Program-made: the position numbers and the translations under genes
In this document: one piece after another, positions 11,232 to 24,818 of the stretch
Numbering within the stretch: the first letter of the stretch is position 1
Layout of the letters: each line of letters begins with the position of its first letter
Source: Larix kaempferi
Lineage: Eukaryota; Streptophyta; Pinopsida; Pinales; Pinaceae
DNA length: 64,000 nt
Assembly (NCBI GenBank): GCA_027924585.1
Contig: BSBM01000877.1
Location: forward strand, 7,689,501 to 7,753,500
Direction of reading: 5' to 3'
Notes under the pieces: generated by a model
What the model was told of the DNA's origin: nothing
Seen by the model: only the letters and a program-made list of their open reading frames with translations
The model's database searches: none

Positions 11232-11300
11232 GGGCACGATGGAATCGAACCACCAACCTCCTTCTTGTAAAGTAGGTGCTCTTCCATTGAGCTAGCACCC
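11232..11300 (-). tRNA. tRNA-like gene, anticodon UAC (Val)
   Basis: The minus strand folds as a tRNA: acceptor arm GGGTGCT with GTGCCC, D-stem GCTC/GAGC, anticodon loop TTTACAA (anticodon TAC), and T-arm GGTGG-TTCGATT-CCATC. A-box TAGCTCAATGG and B-box GGTTCGATTCC match the internal RNA polymerase III promoter. The anticodon stem has one mismatch (A-A), the acceptor stem is imperfect at its base, and no T-run follows. It may be a decayed or organelle-derived copy. The identity is read from the anticodon only. Confidence 0.6.
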
Positions 11301-13758
<2,458 letters not shown>

Positions 13759-13859
13759 ATTGCAAAAACATGCATGCCTCTATTTTTCCTTGCTTCTCAA
13801 ATGCTTCAATAACAATTGATAGAGCAGTACCCTCAGGCAAGCCACCAATTGTCAAGACC
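13759..13859 (-). pseudogene. Possible exon with first half of an RRM fold
   Basis: This 101-base segment has an acceptor (TATATTCCAG) and a possible donor (GTATCT). It encodes VLTIGGLPEGTALSI followed by VIEAFEKQGKIEACMF. The pattern, a short strand with GGLP then a helix ending F-x-x-x-G-x-I, resembles the first half of an RNA-recognition motif. I do not recognise the gene. No neighbouring exon completes it, so it may be a gene fragment. Confidence 0.35.
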
Positions 13860-14015
13860 CTGGAATATAACAGAGATTTCACAAATAAGAATAGGCTGTA
13901 ACCAATGGCCACAAACTTAAGCAGCTTAAATAGAGCAAATTTTACAAATATGATTTTTGGATTTCAGCAACAATAATTCCAAACATGAATGTGGTCTATC
14001 GGCAAGCAACAAGGT

Positions 14016-14020
14016 GATCG
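14016..14020 (+). other. Target site duplication of Copia C (left)
   Basis: GATCG immediately left of the LTR is matched exactly by GATCG at 21658-21662. Confidence 0.95.
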
Positions 14021-14620
14021 TGTTAAGATTTAATATGCTAAGACAAAAAATAGCAGCATTACATTCCATTTCACAATAATAGCATATATAGGATCACTGA
14101 AGAAACAAGCATAGCATAAACACAAGAGACACAGATTTATCCTGGGAAACCCTCATGGGGTAGAAAACCCAGTAAAGCTTCCTCAATATAGATGACCAGC
14201 AATATACAAAGATGCAAACCAAAGACATGATCTCCTCCCCCATCATAGCAGACCTCTCCTCCACAAGTGCGCTACTCTCAAGTGAGTGAGTGTCTGGAAT
14301 GAGGAATACACCTCCTATATTTATACGCTACTCCGACTTGTCTTTTACACAAGACATGTAGGCTCGTATTTAACCAATGGGTTAAATACCCCACTACAAC
14401 TGACTGGGCCGACCCCTCTAGGGTGGTCTAATAACCCTTTGACCCACATAACACACATAGGGCCGACCCCCACTAGGGAAGTCTAATAACCCAAGTTACC
14501 ACATTCCGACGGAGGAATAAACATCTCTGGATATACAACAAGATCTTCACGGAGGAATGAAACATCTCCGGAATAATAAAGTACAAATATAATGTTCTTT
14601 GAAGTTACAATATCTCAACA
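14021..14620 (-). repeat. 3' LTR of element C
   Basis: The 600-bp repeat starts TGTTAAGATTTAAT and ends TATCTCAACA. A minus-strand TATA box (TATAAATATAG) lies at 14325-14315. Two copies of the GGGCCGACC...TCTAATAACCC module lie upstream at 14406-14437 and 14460-14492. Confidence 0.95.
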
Positions 14621-14640
14621 CTCCCCCTTAACGAGAAGGA
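14621..14640 (-). other. Polypurine tract of element C
   Basis: The minus strand shows AAGGGGGAG directly next to the 3' LTR, almost the same as that of element B. Confidence 0.8.
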
Positions 14641-14864
14641 TATTATAACATCATCTGTGTGAGCAAAGAGTCATCAACATCATACATGATACATCTATAA
14701 ATCATTGGAAGCTTTCTCAACATCATCAGTAACTCGAGCAGTTACTGGAACATTAACATCTTCAGTACTGAGTCTTTATCTTCTGTAGCACTTCGAACAG
14801 CTACAACAACATCAACATCTGGATCCTCACAATCATCAGCATCGTCATCATACGATCATCAGCA

Positions 14865-15325
14865 TCAGGATCATCTCGATCTACAGCCTCTGGATCATCT
14901 CGCTCTACAGCATCTGGATCATCACGATCTACAGCATCTGGATCATCTCGATCTACAGCATCTGGATCATCACGATCTACAACATCAGCATCTGGATCAT
15001 CTTGATCTACAGCATCTGAATCATCTCAATCTACAGCATCTGGATCATCACGATCTACAGCATCTAGATCATCTCGATCTACAGCATCTGGATCATCACG
15101 ATCTACAGTATCAGCATCTGGATCATCTCGATCTACAACATCTGAATCATCTCAATCTACAGCATCTGGATCATCACGATCTACAGCATCTGGATCATCA
15201 TGATCTACAGCATCTGGATCATCACGATCTACAGCATCTGGATCATCACGATCTACAGCATCAGCATCTGGATCATCTTGATCTACAACATCTGGATCAT
15301 CTTGATCTACAGCATCTCGATCATC
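14865..15325. repeat. 24-bp tandem array, about 19 units
   Basis: The unit is GATCTACAGCATCTGGATCA followed by TC(A/T)C. A few units carry a six-base insert (ATCAGC) making 30. On the minus strand it would encode a (D)DPDAVDR octapeptide repeat, but it lies in the element's 3' untranslated part and no start or domain supports translation. Confidence 0.9.
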
Positions 15326-15508
15326 TGCATTAGTATCCACACTAATACATCTATCATCAAAAGCATGTATTCTCACTAATACATCTATCATCAAAAGCAT
15401 GTATTCTCACTAATACATAGCAGCATATCCTGCAACACACACGATCGTATTACAGGATGATCAATCCCGCTCTCTTTAGGACATAGGTCCATGGATGATA
15501 CAATCCAG

Positions 15509-15680
15509 TCATGTACCTTTTGAACCGAGGTCCAAGGACGATCCAATCCTACCATGTACCTTTTGAACCGAAATCCAGGGACGATCCAGTCCTATCATGT
15601 ACCTTTGGAACTGAGGTCCAGGGACGATCCAGTCCTATCATGTACCTTTTGAACCGAAGTCCAGGGACGATCCAGTCCTA
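15509..15680. repeat. 43-bp tandem array, four units
   Basis: Four copies of exactly 43 bases begin TCATGTACCTTTTGAACCGA and contain the core GTCCAGGGACGATCCAGTCC. Confidence 0.9.
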
Positions 15681-15702
15681 TCATTCAATTCTCGGAGACC
15701 TC

Positions 15703-16495
15703 ATGTCTACGACTCAATTCACAGGACCAAAGTCCGAGGACGATCCAATCCCCTTACCTGTTCATTCAGGATTTTTATTCTCGGAGACATCTTGTCTACG
15801 GCTCAATTCACAGGACCAAAGTCCGAGGACGATCCAATCCCCTTACCTGTTCATTTAGGATTTTATTCTCAAAGACATCTTGTCTACGGCTCAATTCACA
15901 GGACCAAAGTCCGAGGACGATCCAATCCCCTTACCTGTTCATTCAGGATTTTGTTCTCAAAGACATCTTGTCTATGGCTCAATTCACAGGACTAAAGTCC
16001 GAGGACGATACAATCCCCTTACCTGTTCATTCAGGATTTTGTTCTCGGAGACATCTTGTCTACGGCTCAATTCACAGGACTAAAGTCCGAGGACGATACA
16101 ATCCCCTTACCTGTTCATTCAGGATTTTGTTCTCGGAGACATCTTGTCTACGGCTCAATTCACAGGACTAAAGTCCGAGGACGATACAATCCCCTTACCT
16201 GTTCATTCAGGATTTTGTTCTCGGAGACATCTTGTCTACGACTCAATTCACAGGACTAAAGTCCGAGGACGATACAATCCCCTTACCTGTTCATTCAGGA
16301 TTTTGTTCTCGGAGACATCTTGTCTACGGCTCAATTCACAAGACTAAAGTCCGAGGACGATACAATCCCCTTACATGTTCATTCAAGATTTTGTTCTCGG
16401 AGACATCTTGTCTACGGCTCAATTCACAGGACTAAAGTCCGAGGACGATACAATCCCCTTACCTATTCATTCAGGATTTTGTTCTCGGAGACATC
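15703..16495. repeat. 88-bp tandem array, nine units
   Basis: Units start at about 15703, 15792, 15880, 15968, 16056, 16144, 16232, 16320 and 16408, a strict 88-base period with about 95% or better identity. Each contains GTCCGAGGACGAT(A/C)CAATCC, the core shared with the 43-bp array, and TTCTCGGAGACATC. The repeated plus-strand open frames are a by-product of the period. Confidence 0.93.
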
Positions 16496-16800
16496 ATGTC
16501 TACGGCTCTCTTCAGGATGATGCAATCCTATTCTATCCACCAAGGACTTCATTTTCAGAGACATCATGTCTACAGCTCTCTTTAGGATGATGCAATCCTA
16601 TCATGTCCACCAAGGACTTCATTTTCGGAGACATCATGTCTACGGCTCTCTTCAGGATGATGCAATCCTATCATGTCCACCAAGGACTTCATTCTCGAAG
16701 ACATACGTCTACGACTCTCTTGAGGATGATGTAATCCTATCATGTCCACCAAGGACTTCATTCTCGAAGACATACATCTACAGCTCTCTTTAGAACATGT
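16491..16800. repeat. 70-bp tandem array, about five units
   Basis: Units near 16491, 16561, 16631, 16701 and 16770 contain AGGATGATGCAATCCTATCA and CACCAAGGACTTCATT. They share the ATGTCTACGGCTC and GGAGACATC ends with the 88-bp units, so one array arose from the other. Confidence 0.88.
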
Positions 16801-16999
16801 GTTCAAGGATGATGCAATCCCCTTGTCACCTTAGACCCTGTCTAAGGACTATCCACCAACCTCTCTGTCGGCATCACTAATATAGGTATCCTCATCATCG
16901 ACCTCATTGTCGATGCAGGCAATCTCATCATGAGTTATCACATCACTCCCCCTTTCGAGGAGGGTCCTTCTGAACTATATTAAGTTTGTCTCGGAAAAC

Positions 17000-18340
17000 T
17001 TTACTTGAGGTAGAGGTTTGGTTAATACATCGGATCGGTAGAAGTTTGGTTAGTACATTGGTAACTTGTTACAAATTCGAACTTTTGGTTCCTTTCTGCA
17101 CCATATCTTGGAACACTAGATTCTCTGCCATCTTGATACAACTCTGTTTGTCACATAGGATCATAATTGGGTCTATCTCTAAGTCAAACAATCATGAAGC
17201 CATACTGCTTCATAACTTAGCAGAGCAAGCAGCCATATATTCTGCTTGTTCTAAGAGCCACACTAGATTATTTCCTGCTAAACCACGAGATCATGGTTGA
17301 TCCCAGACAATAACATCCTCTCGATGTGCTCTTCCTGTCTGATACACTTCCTTCCCAATCAACATCTGTGTAGCCATCTGAAGTCATGATCTCCAAGATA
17401 ATATAGATCAAAGTCTACTGTATCCTTTAGGTACCGTATCACATGATTTGCACCTTATCAGGTGAACACATCTAGTTTCCACTAGATACTAACTCAAGGT
17501 GTTCACAACAAAGCATATATCTGACCTAGTATTTGTTAGACACATCAATGACTCAGTATTTTTTCTGTACAAAGTTCTATCCACTAACTCTGATGAGTCA
17601 TCTGCTAACAACTTCAAGAGTAGCTATACCAACACATCAAGTCCTTTTAATATTTCTCAGCATACTTTCCTTGGTTGAGAAAGATTCCTTCTGAGCCTTG
17701 CCATACTTCCAGACCTAGGAAGTAATGCATCAATCTGAGATCTTTCATTTTCATTTCTGCAGCCATCTTCTTTTTTCTTTTCATGATCTGTTTCTCATTC
17801 TTTGTCAGAAAGAGATCATCGTTATACAATAATGGTATGATATGTTCATCATCCACAACCTTAAGGTAAAGGTTAGGAACAACTTTACTTTTGGTAAAGC
17901 CCAAGCTTATCAAGAAACTGTCAATCATCATTCACACTCTACATTGAATGATCTTCTGCATATCTATCTGTGCCATCTCTCGTTAGATGGGTCTACTGAT
18001 ATGAGCCTCAATATCATTTGAACTCTGTGGTGAGTTCCTTCTTGCATCCATGTCATCTGTGTATAGAAACAATATTCAACCTTGTAGCAAAGGTTGAGAT
18101 CCTCATCACCCATGGTGATCATTAAGCTCATCAATTGATTATCGATCCTGGGAACCCATACAGAACCTGATTCACACTTCTTCTTTAATTACACCATTAA
18201 GAGAATGGTCTTATCTAGCCACTTGGAGCAAACATCTCATCATGATTCTCTTCCTCTTTCTAAGAGAATCTTCTAGCCACAAGCCTTCTATAGTGTGTTT
18301 GATTTGTAAATATTCTGTTGAACATCCATCGCTTGTTCAG
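17000..18340 (-). pseudogene. Decayed Copia reverse transcriptase and RNase H in element C
   Basis: The best-preserved stretch (17931-17647) reads [20 protein letters not shown], then LLYNDDLFLTKN and LMHYFLGLEVWQGSEGIFL. The catalytic YVDD has become YNDD, so one of the usual motif residues is altered while both Asp remain. On its C-terminal side (17000-17640) only shadows of RNase H are visible. Upstream to 18340 broken matches correspond to the MDVK and KARF region of element B. Many stops and indels mean that no enzyme can be made. Confidence 0.85.
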
Positions 18341-19720
18341 TGTTCATCATTCATCATGATCTTTCCTACAAATCAAAATTAATTACATGATTAGTAATAC
18401 TTCATAATCATCAAATCATATTGACATGATAACCTATTATGCATACAGATATTGTTTACATAGTTATGCAACTATTTTGACCAATACTTTGGCACAACAC
18501 TTTCCCATATCTTGTATGCATACAGTGGCTATCTAGATGCCTTCCGTCTCTACCAGAACATACTATCGAGAGTGTGCATAGCTCTCAGCATGTCAGCAAA
18601 GAGGTTTCATTCTAGACACGCAACAATGGAATGTTTGTCCAACTTACCAATCATATGCATATTAGTAGTATACTGTTCAATGCTCTATGAATGTTTACGC
18701 TCGGCATCATATATTCTAGGAATACAAATATGCATACAACCTATTACAGGCAATATCATTTACTATTTCAAATAACAACTCAAATACTTATCTTTTCTGT
18801 TTGTGTGGTTGCCTCCCGCTTGATCTTCTGTGTGTCTTTTGAACTTCTATCATTCTGTACCACTGTGCATGCTCAAGTGTCATCCTCATGATCTCATATA
18901 CAAACATACATTCATTAGTATATTCTCAATGTTATCAAAACATTATAGTTCTAAATAATCTTGAAAATGTATAGTCATGATTATAGATAATATTCAAGGT
19001 TTCAGGGAAGTCTTCTTTTATTCATGCATATTCTTGTTTGATCTAGTTAGTTAAATAATCAACCAAGATAAGAGACATAATTTGCATAAACCCTTGCTTA
19101 CTAACTTTATGAATAAGCATAACCAATCATACCAAGTATACTTATATAAGGGATCCTAACACAAGGTAAGATTCTAACATGACATAGGAAAACATACCTG
19201 GATTAGTATACTTGCTTATTTATGTCTGACATACCTAATCAATATCTTCTTTGTTCTCTTCAATGATTTAGAGATCCTATGCTGGAACCTGCATATCTCA
19301 TAGGTTAAGCATAATAGAGAAAAGTCATACATACCTTGTAAGTAGAACTTCTATGTGATCAAAGATTATGGATGAGTCTTTGTCTTCATGTTGTCATGGT
19401 CATGGAACTTGATTTGTCTTTTGTAATGTACCTGTATCTTGTTAGCAGACAACATCAACCTCGCACAACACCATAATGCATTAGTACAATCATATAGCCC
19501 TAATCAATGAATGTCTTCGATCATTCACATGCATTCATACTGTTACTAGGGTGATAAGACAATTCTAACATTAATCAAGATTGTACCAATAAATAATATG
19601 AAGACAAACACATTATGAACTTAATCAAGAATCAGATTTCAAGACATACCTGAACCTCCTTAAGTCATACCTGTCGAGACTTCTTGTAGTCTTCTTATGT
19701 AAGGCCTTAGCCTCAACTAC
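18341..19720. other. AT-rich interior of element C, no coding
   Basis: This lies where gag, protease and integrase would be. I found no zinc knuckle, DSGA, HHCC or DDE motif on the minus strand. Confidence 0.6.
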
Positions 19721-21042
19721 CCCTGAAACTTGATCTGGAGCTTGATTAGGGTTTGCTAGAGAAACCCTAAAAATTCAATCTTTGACTTTCACACTTCTGA
19801 ATGGATGGAAGGATGTGTCTTGCTAGCATACTTCAATTTTGAAATCTCCAAAATTTGACCCCTCAAAATTGCCTTCGAAACTTCTGGATCTTCTGGACAG
19901 GAACCCGAACTAGGGTTTGATGAAGCCCACCCTTCTGTCCAATCAAAAGGTTCGATCCAAAGCTCTAAAATCTTATTTTTCTGAGGAGCTTCCAGCCGTG
20001 GTTACAGACTTCAAAAATTCCAACTTTTGCTGAAGCCCTAATTTTCCATCTTTCTGATCAAAATCCCGAACTGGGGTTTGATCAAGCTCGGTCTTCTACC
20101 CAACCAAAAAATTTGATCTTGGTCTCTAAATTTCGATTTTCCTGAGTAGCATTCAGCCGTGGATTCCAATTCCAAAAATTCTAAACTTTCTTCGAAACCC
20201 TAAATTCCGGAAGCCATGAATGAAGGTGCTCAAAAAATAATTCTGTTTTGACAGAAATATGTACCTGATTGTTTCTGCTGTAACTCCAAAATTTTCGCTC
20301 CACAGGGTCTGAAAACGTTTTCTGTGGTATCCTGACCTGTCATCTTTCCATCCCAATAGGTCTGACCTCAATTGGATTCTCTGAGAGAGAGTTATGCCAA
20401 ATGTCGCAACGTGACCTGTTTTGGGATAATACATGAGAGCGAACTTGTACGGAGTGCCACGTGTCACTGTTTGAACTTCGGCCTCTGAAAACTTTTCCTG
20501 AGATAGCTCGCCCTGTTATCTTTCCATCCTGACAGGTCTAACCTCAATTGAACTCTCTGAGAGAGAGTTATGCCAAGTGTCGCAACGTGACCTGTTTATG
20601 GGATAAAACAGGAGAGCGAACTTGTACAGCGTGCCACGTGTCACTAGTTCACCTTCAGCCTTTGAAAAAGTTGTCTAAGATATTACAGTCTGTGTACTAC
20701 CTGTCACTTTTTACGAAATTTCATTTGGAGCTTCCTAGCTCAAGTTATGCCCTTTTTTCCTAGGTCACCTGATTTTGACTGAGATCTGGAAGGGGCAGAA
20801 ACCCTAACTTGTACTGATCATAACTTACAAAGTACAACGAATCTGAGGGTTCCCTTTGGACACAAGATACCTGGAGATGTTATGTATGACCTGTAAAGGT
20901 TTCAGATCCTGAACCTTCGCCAAAATGGATTTAAGGTGAAAGTTCCACGATGACTGGTGTTTGCTATATAAAACCCTAACCTTCAAATTGTCGTAAGTAA
21001 AGCAAGTGTCGTAAGTGCCATACATTGCCTTCCTTCAGGTTA
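19721..21042 (-). promoter_or_regulatory. Long 5' leader of element C with duplicated G-box segment
   Basis: The leader is related to that of element B but expanded to about 1.3 kb by repeats around CCAAAGCTCTAAA and GAGGAGCTTCCAGCCGTGG. A 176-base direct duplication (about 20358 and 20534) repeats CTGAGAGAGAGTTATGCCAA, GTCGCAACGTGACCTG and GTGCCACGTGTCAC. The G-box CACGTG therefore occurs at 20458-20463 and 20635-20640. No long open frame is present. Confidence 0.7.
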
Positions 21043-21054
21043 GCTCTGATACCA
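21043..21054 (-). other. Primer-binding site of element C
   Basis: The minus strand reads TGGTATCAGAGC immediately next to the LTR start at 21055. Confidence 0.93.
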
Positions 21055-21657
21055 TGTTAATATTTAATATGCTAAGACAGAAAATAGCAGCATTACATTC
21101 CATTTCACAATAATAGCATATATAGGATCACTGAAGAAACAACAAGCATAGCATAAACACAAGAAACACAGATTTATCCTGGGAAACCCTCATGGGGTAG
21201 AAAACCCAGTAAAGCTTCCTCAATATAGATGACCAGCAATATACAAAGATGCAAACCAAAGACATGATCTCCTCCTCCATCATAGCAGACCTCTCCTCCA
21301 CAAGTGCGCTACTCTCAAGTGAGTGAGTGTCTGGAATGAGGAATACACCTCCTCTATTTATACACTACTCCGACTTGTCTTTTACACAAGACATGTAGGC
21401 TCGTATTTAACCAATGGGTTAAATACCCCACTACAACTGACTGGGCCGACCCCTCTAGGGTGGTCTAATAACCCTTTGACCCACATAACACACATAGGGC
21501 CGACCCCCACTAGGGAAGTCTAATAACCCAAGTTACCACATTCCGACGGAGGAATAAACATCTCCGGATATACAAAAAGATCTTCACGGAGGAATGAAAC
21601 ATCTCCGGAATAATAAAGTACAAATATAATATTCTTTGAAGTTACAATATCTCAACA
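21055..21657 (-). repeat. 5' LTR of element C
   Basis: This 603-bp copy of 14021-14620 has its TATA box at 21362-21352 (minus strand) and upstream modules at 21443-21474 and 21497-21529. The GATCG target duplication follows at 21658. Confidence 0.95.
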
Positions 21658-21762
21658 GATCGGGCATGTATTAACGTGGAGACCTGGGTTCAAATCCCTT
21701 AGTGGGTATGATTGTAAATATGGCCTTGTAAATATAATAAGTATTTCTCAAAAAACATTCCA

Positions 21763-24700
21763 CATAATGAAGAATCTACAACATGAGAGCGCACACACAC
21801 CCACACATGCACAACGAGCACACCCACAAACATGCATGCACTGAGCAAATTTTACAAATATGATTTTTGGATATCAGAAACAAGAATTCCACAAAATGAA
21901 TTATCTACAACACAAAAACACACCTACTTCATTGTACAGGGCCACCGAGCTGAATCATTTTTGCAGTAATACATCATATTTGCAGTACTATATTTGTAGT
22001 ACTACTACAGGGCCCCTGAGATGACACTGCACTACAAGATCACTTTTCGTTGTAACCCCAAGTGGTAGAAACAACCCAAAAAGAAGGTCAATGGAGGATT
22101 TGGTCTATTTCCCCCTTTAGGTTCAAGGACAACTAAATTTGAAAACCTACATTCGAGACTAAGAAAGGGGATCATATAGGGACCAGGAAGAATTATTGTT
22201 TTATGGAATATCACACAATTTGAGGCGGTTTTATGCGTATAGGAGAAGCTCAGAGAAAAGGGGGTCTGGATATGAAGGGTTTGAGATAATATGCAATGGA
22301 GAAAAATGTGTTTCACATACAACAAGAAAGGATATAATAGAACTAGAAAAATAGAGATAATGGTGTTGTTACCTATGCCATTGATGAAGCATGAGGAAAA
22401 CTACATAGGCCCCTTCATGATGAATACCTTCAACTTATCTGTGAAACCCATTTGATCTATATATCTACTGATATCGTCTACTTCTTCTATTTCATTTTGG
22501 CCTCCATATTTCGGTTCCAGTTCCATGTTTTCCCTGGGATGGTTTTCATCCTTTAATGTGACTATTGACTATTGATAGCTTATACTAGATGACAAAAATG
22601 TATCTATCAGTGCATACTCAGACCTTAATGCAACATTGTTTGCATTAGTTTAGATTTGAGGAAAGCATCTCACTAGAGAAAGTGACAGCAACTGTAGATG
22701 AAAAATCCATGACAGTTCAATATTCAGATGCAGAGGTGTACAATTTTCTTATCCACAAGAGATTTCTACATTCTGAAAACCATTTGTTATCATAGGCTTT
22801 CTTTGTGCTAACAAAATTTATGTGTCTAGGAAGCTAAGATTGAGGACTTGGACAAAACTGAGCCTATCATTGTGGGTAACTTTTATAGGTCACAAGAGTG
22901 CCAATGTCATTTAAAAGCTTCCATTTAGGTCTTATTGCTTCTTAGCATCTTGTTATAGGGAGGCATTTCTTAAATTTGTTCCTTTTCATGTCTCATTTTT
23001 GGATGGCAATTGGAGCTTAGAGTGGTTATAGTAGTGGGTTTCAAGGTTGTTATAATGAGAAATTTATAAAAGGGTCTAGTTCAAGGAGATTTTATGGATA
23101 CTAGAGTTTGTGGAAGGCCACATTGTTGGCACTTTCTTTATACATGGTTAAGGCTTGGTGTCCTTATATTTATATGAGGTGGTTGTTGTTCCTATACACA
23201 ACCATTGCCATGGGATGAGGATTTTGTTGCAACTAGGTTCAATGGGTAGTGCCATTATGTGTGCGTCTATGCATGGACAATGTAATGTAACATTGGCTTA
23301 GCATTTATCTAGCATTGGGGACTTGATTCTCCCTACACAATTCATCTATGTTTTATGGGGGATTATCTTCTACTTATTTAATTAGCCACATATTTTTCCC
23401 TTATTGAAATCTTGTAAAGGGATAAATGTTTTATGGGGGATTTATTTGTATGAATAAATGTTTTGTAGGGATTGCATGATATATCATGATAAATATGGAG
23501 TAAATAAAAAAGGGGAAAACATATTCATATATGGTACTAATGTAGAACAAGCCATAATTAAAGGTCCATTATACGATATCACCTAGTGACAGTTCATCAT
23601 AGGTTGAACCCAATATAGTGACTCACTATGAACTTATGGAGTCTACACACCACCAATTGTAACTGTAATGCCTCCTAACATTTAAGGTCAAATCCACCCA
23701 TATGTATTACGAAATGTTAATCATATGGCATTATGGGGTTTTGTATCGTATCAGGGCTTGAGAGGCTCTATAGGAAATTAGTGTTTTCAAGCTATCAAAG
23801 GGTGCATCCATGGAGAACTAACTAGATGCTCAAGTTGTAGGAGACGTGGCATATATATTTCTACATTAAGTGGGTGTATGCCAAGTATCATATGCTACTA
23901 TTTTTGGTTGTAAGAAGAGATCACCCTTTCTAGTATTTGTAACGTATCTTTGAATAATAGACAAATAATATATTTTTGGAAACATACCTGAAACAGTTTA
24001 GAAATCATTTTCCTTTCTATCAAGAGAAAGGAAAAACTAGCCAAAGTTAATGCTCTTTATTGATATAAATTACAAAATACACCATTGTTGCTAATATGAG
24101 AAAATATTATAGGGTAGAACACAACTTGTGTGCTCTGTAATGTAATAGAGTATCTTTGCAAATAGAAAGAAGTCTAAATACCAATCAACAAAGCATTCAA
24201 TCATCAGGAGCTTGATGTTTTTGTGAAAACAAATTAATGTTACCCTTATACTGATCAAGTTTGCTTATTTTCACTATGATTTTTGTCAACCTCTCCAAAA
24301 GAGAATGCATGGGTGCAACATCGAAAGCAATCTTAGACTTAAGAAGACCTATATGTGCTACAGTTTCTCACTCTTATTCATCTTTTTCTTTGCTGATGTC
24401 AACAATCGTGCCACTTTGTGTCCCTTTTCTAAACCCTCTTCTTCCATTACACAAAGAATAAATTTTCATCACTCTTGTAATATAACCGAATATGGATGGC
24501 ATAGTTTTAAATTCCCCCCACCACCCACACAAAATAAGCCCCATTGATCTAACTAGAAAAACAATTCTAGTGGAGCAAGAGAGGCTAAGATAGATAGTTC
24601 CTAGACCCACTTAACACTTCTTGGAGCAAAAGGAAATGTTGGAGTGGAAATTTCGATTAACAGTGTGAACTTATAATGGAAAAACCTGAGCCAAATCTTG

Positions 24701-24818
24701 ACCTGGGATAATTCAATCCTGGCCCTCACTATGTGGAATTTTACTTTGTGAATATTAGATGAGAAAGTGGCAGAAAGCAAAGCAAATAGATAACATGACC
24801 TAGGTTGGCAGGAAATAC
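21763..24818. other. AT-rich DNA, no gene recognised
   Basis: It includes part of the old tandem duplication (to about 21930). A CACTACAAGATCAC word near 22030 recalls a CACTA end but has no subterminal repeats. Short open frames at 22032-22325 and 24261-24610 show no known motif. 3' exons of the beta-galactosidase fragment might be expected here but were not seen. Confidence 0.45.

Larger units (their letters stand above)
14021..21657 (-). mobile_element. Ty1-copia element C, young, nearly non-coding
   Basis: This 7.6-kb minus-strand Copia element has LTRs differing by about ten substitutions and one 3-base indel in 600, a perfect GATCG target duplication, an intact primer site and an intact polypurine tract. 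All cis-acting signals for transposition are present. Coding is reduced to strongly decayed reverse transcriptase and RNase H remnants (17000-18340). Gag, protease and integrase are not recognisable. Most of the interior is minisatellite and AT-rich filler. It must have used proteins of another element, so it is best read as a non-autonomous family related to element B. Confidence 0.93.
13982..21756 (+). mobile_element. tRNA-derived SINE interrupted by Copia C
   Basis: The two halves are 13982-14020 and 21663-21756, about 133 bases once joined. An A-box-like TGGTCTATCGG lies at 13992-14002. A good B-box (GGGTTCAAATCCC) lies at 21686-21698, about 52 bases away after removing the Copia element. 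The 3' end is A-rich (TCTCAAAAAAC). Both outer sides carry ATTCCA (13976-13981 and 21757-21762), read as the SINE's target duplication, and the neighbouring repeat copy supports the empty site. Confidence 0.7.
13934..21930 (+). repeat. Old tandem duplication split by nested insertions
   Basis: GAGCAAATTTTACAAATATG and the following ATTTTTGGAT(T/A)TCAG...AATTCCA occur at about 13934-13981 and again at 21843-21890. The text after the first copy resumes at 21757 (ATTCCACATAATGAA...) and resembles the text after the second (ATTCCACAAAATGAA...). This was one tandem pair of roughly 120-130 bases before the SINE and then Copia C inserted. Confidence 0.75.

Noticed and set aside
15152-15400. Minus-strand open frame encoding a DDPDAVDR octapeptide repeat
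   Set aside because: It is the translation of the 24-bp minisatellite in the 3' untranslated region of element C; there is no domain and neighbouring units carry stops.
15792-16520. Series of overlapping 66-67 codon open frames spaced 88 bases apart
   Set aside because: The spacing equals the tandem repeat period; they are repeat artefacts, not a gene family or CRISPR-like array.
15509-16800. CRISPR array
   Set aside because: Units are head-to-tail without unique spacers, and the context is a plant retrotransposon.
22030-22045. CACTACAAGATCAC as a second CACTA terminus
   Set aside because: The terminal word is too short and subterminal GTCACC repeats are absent.
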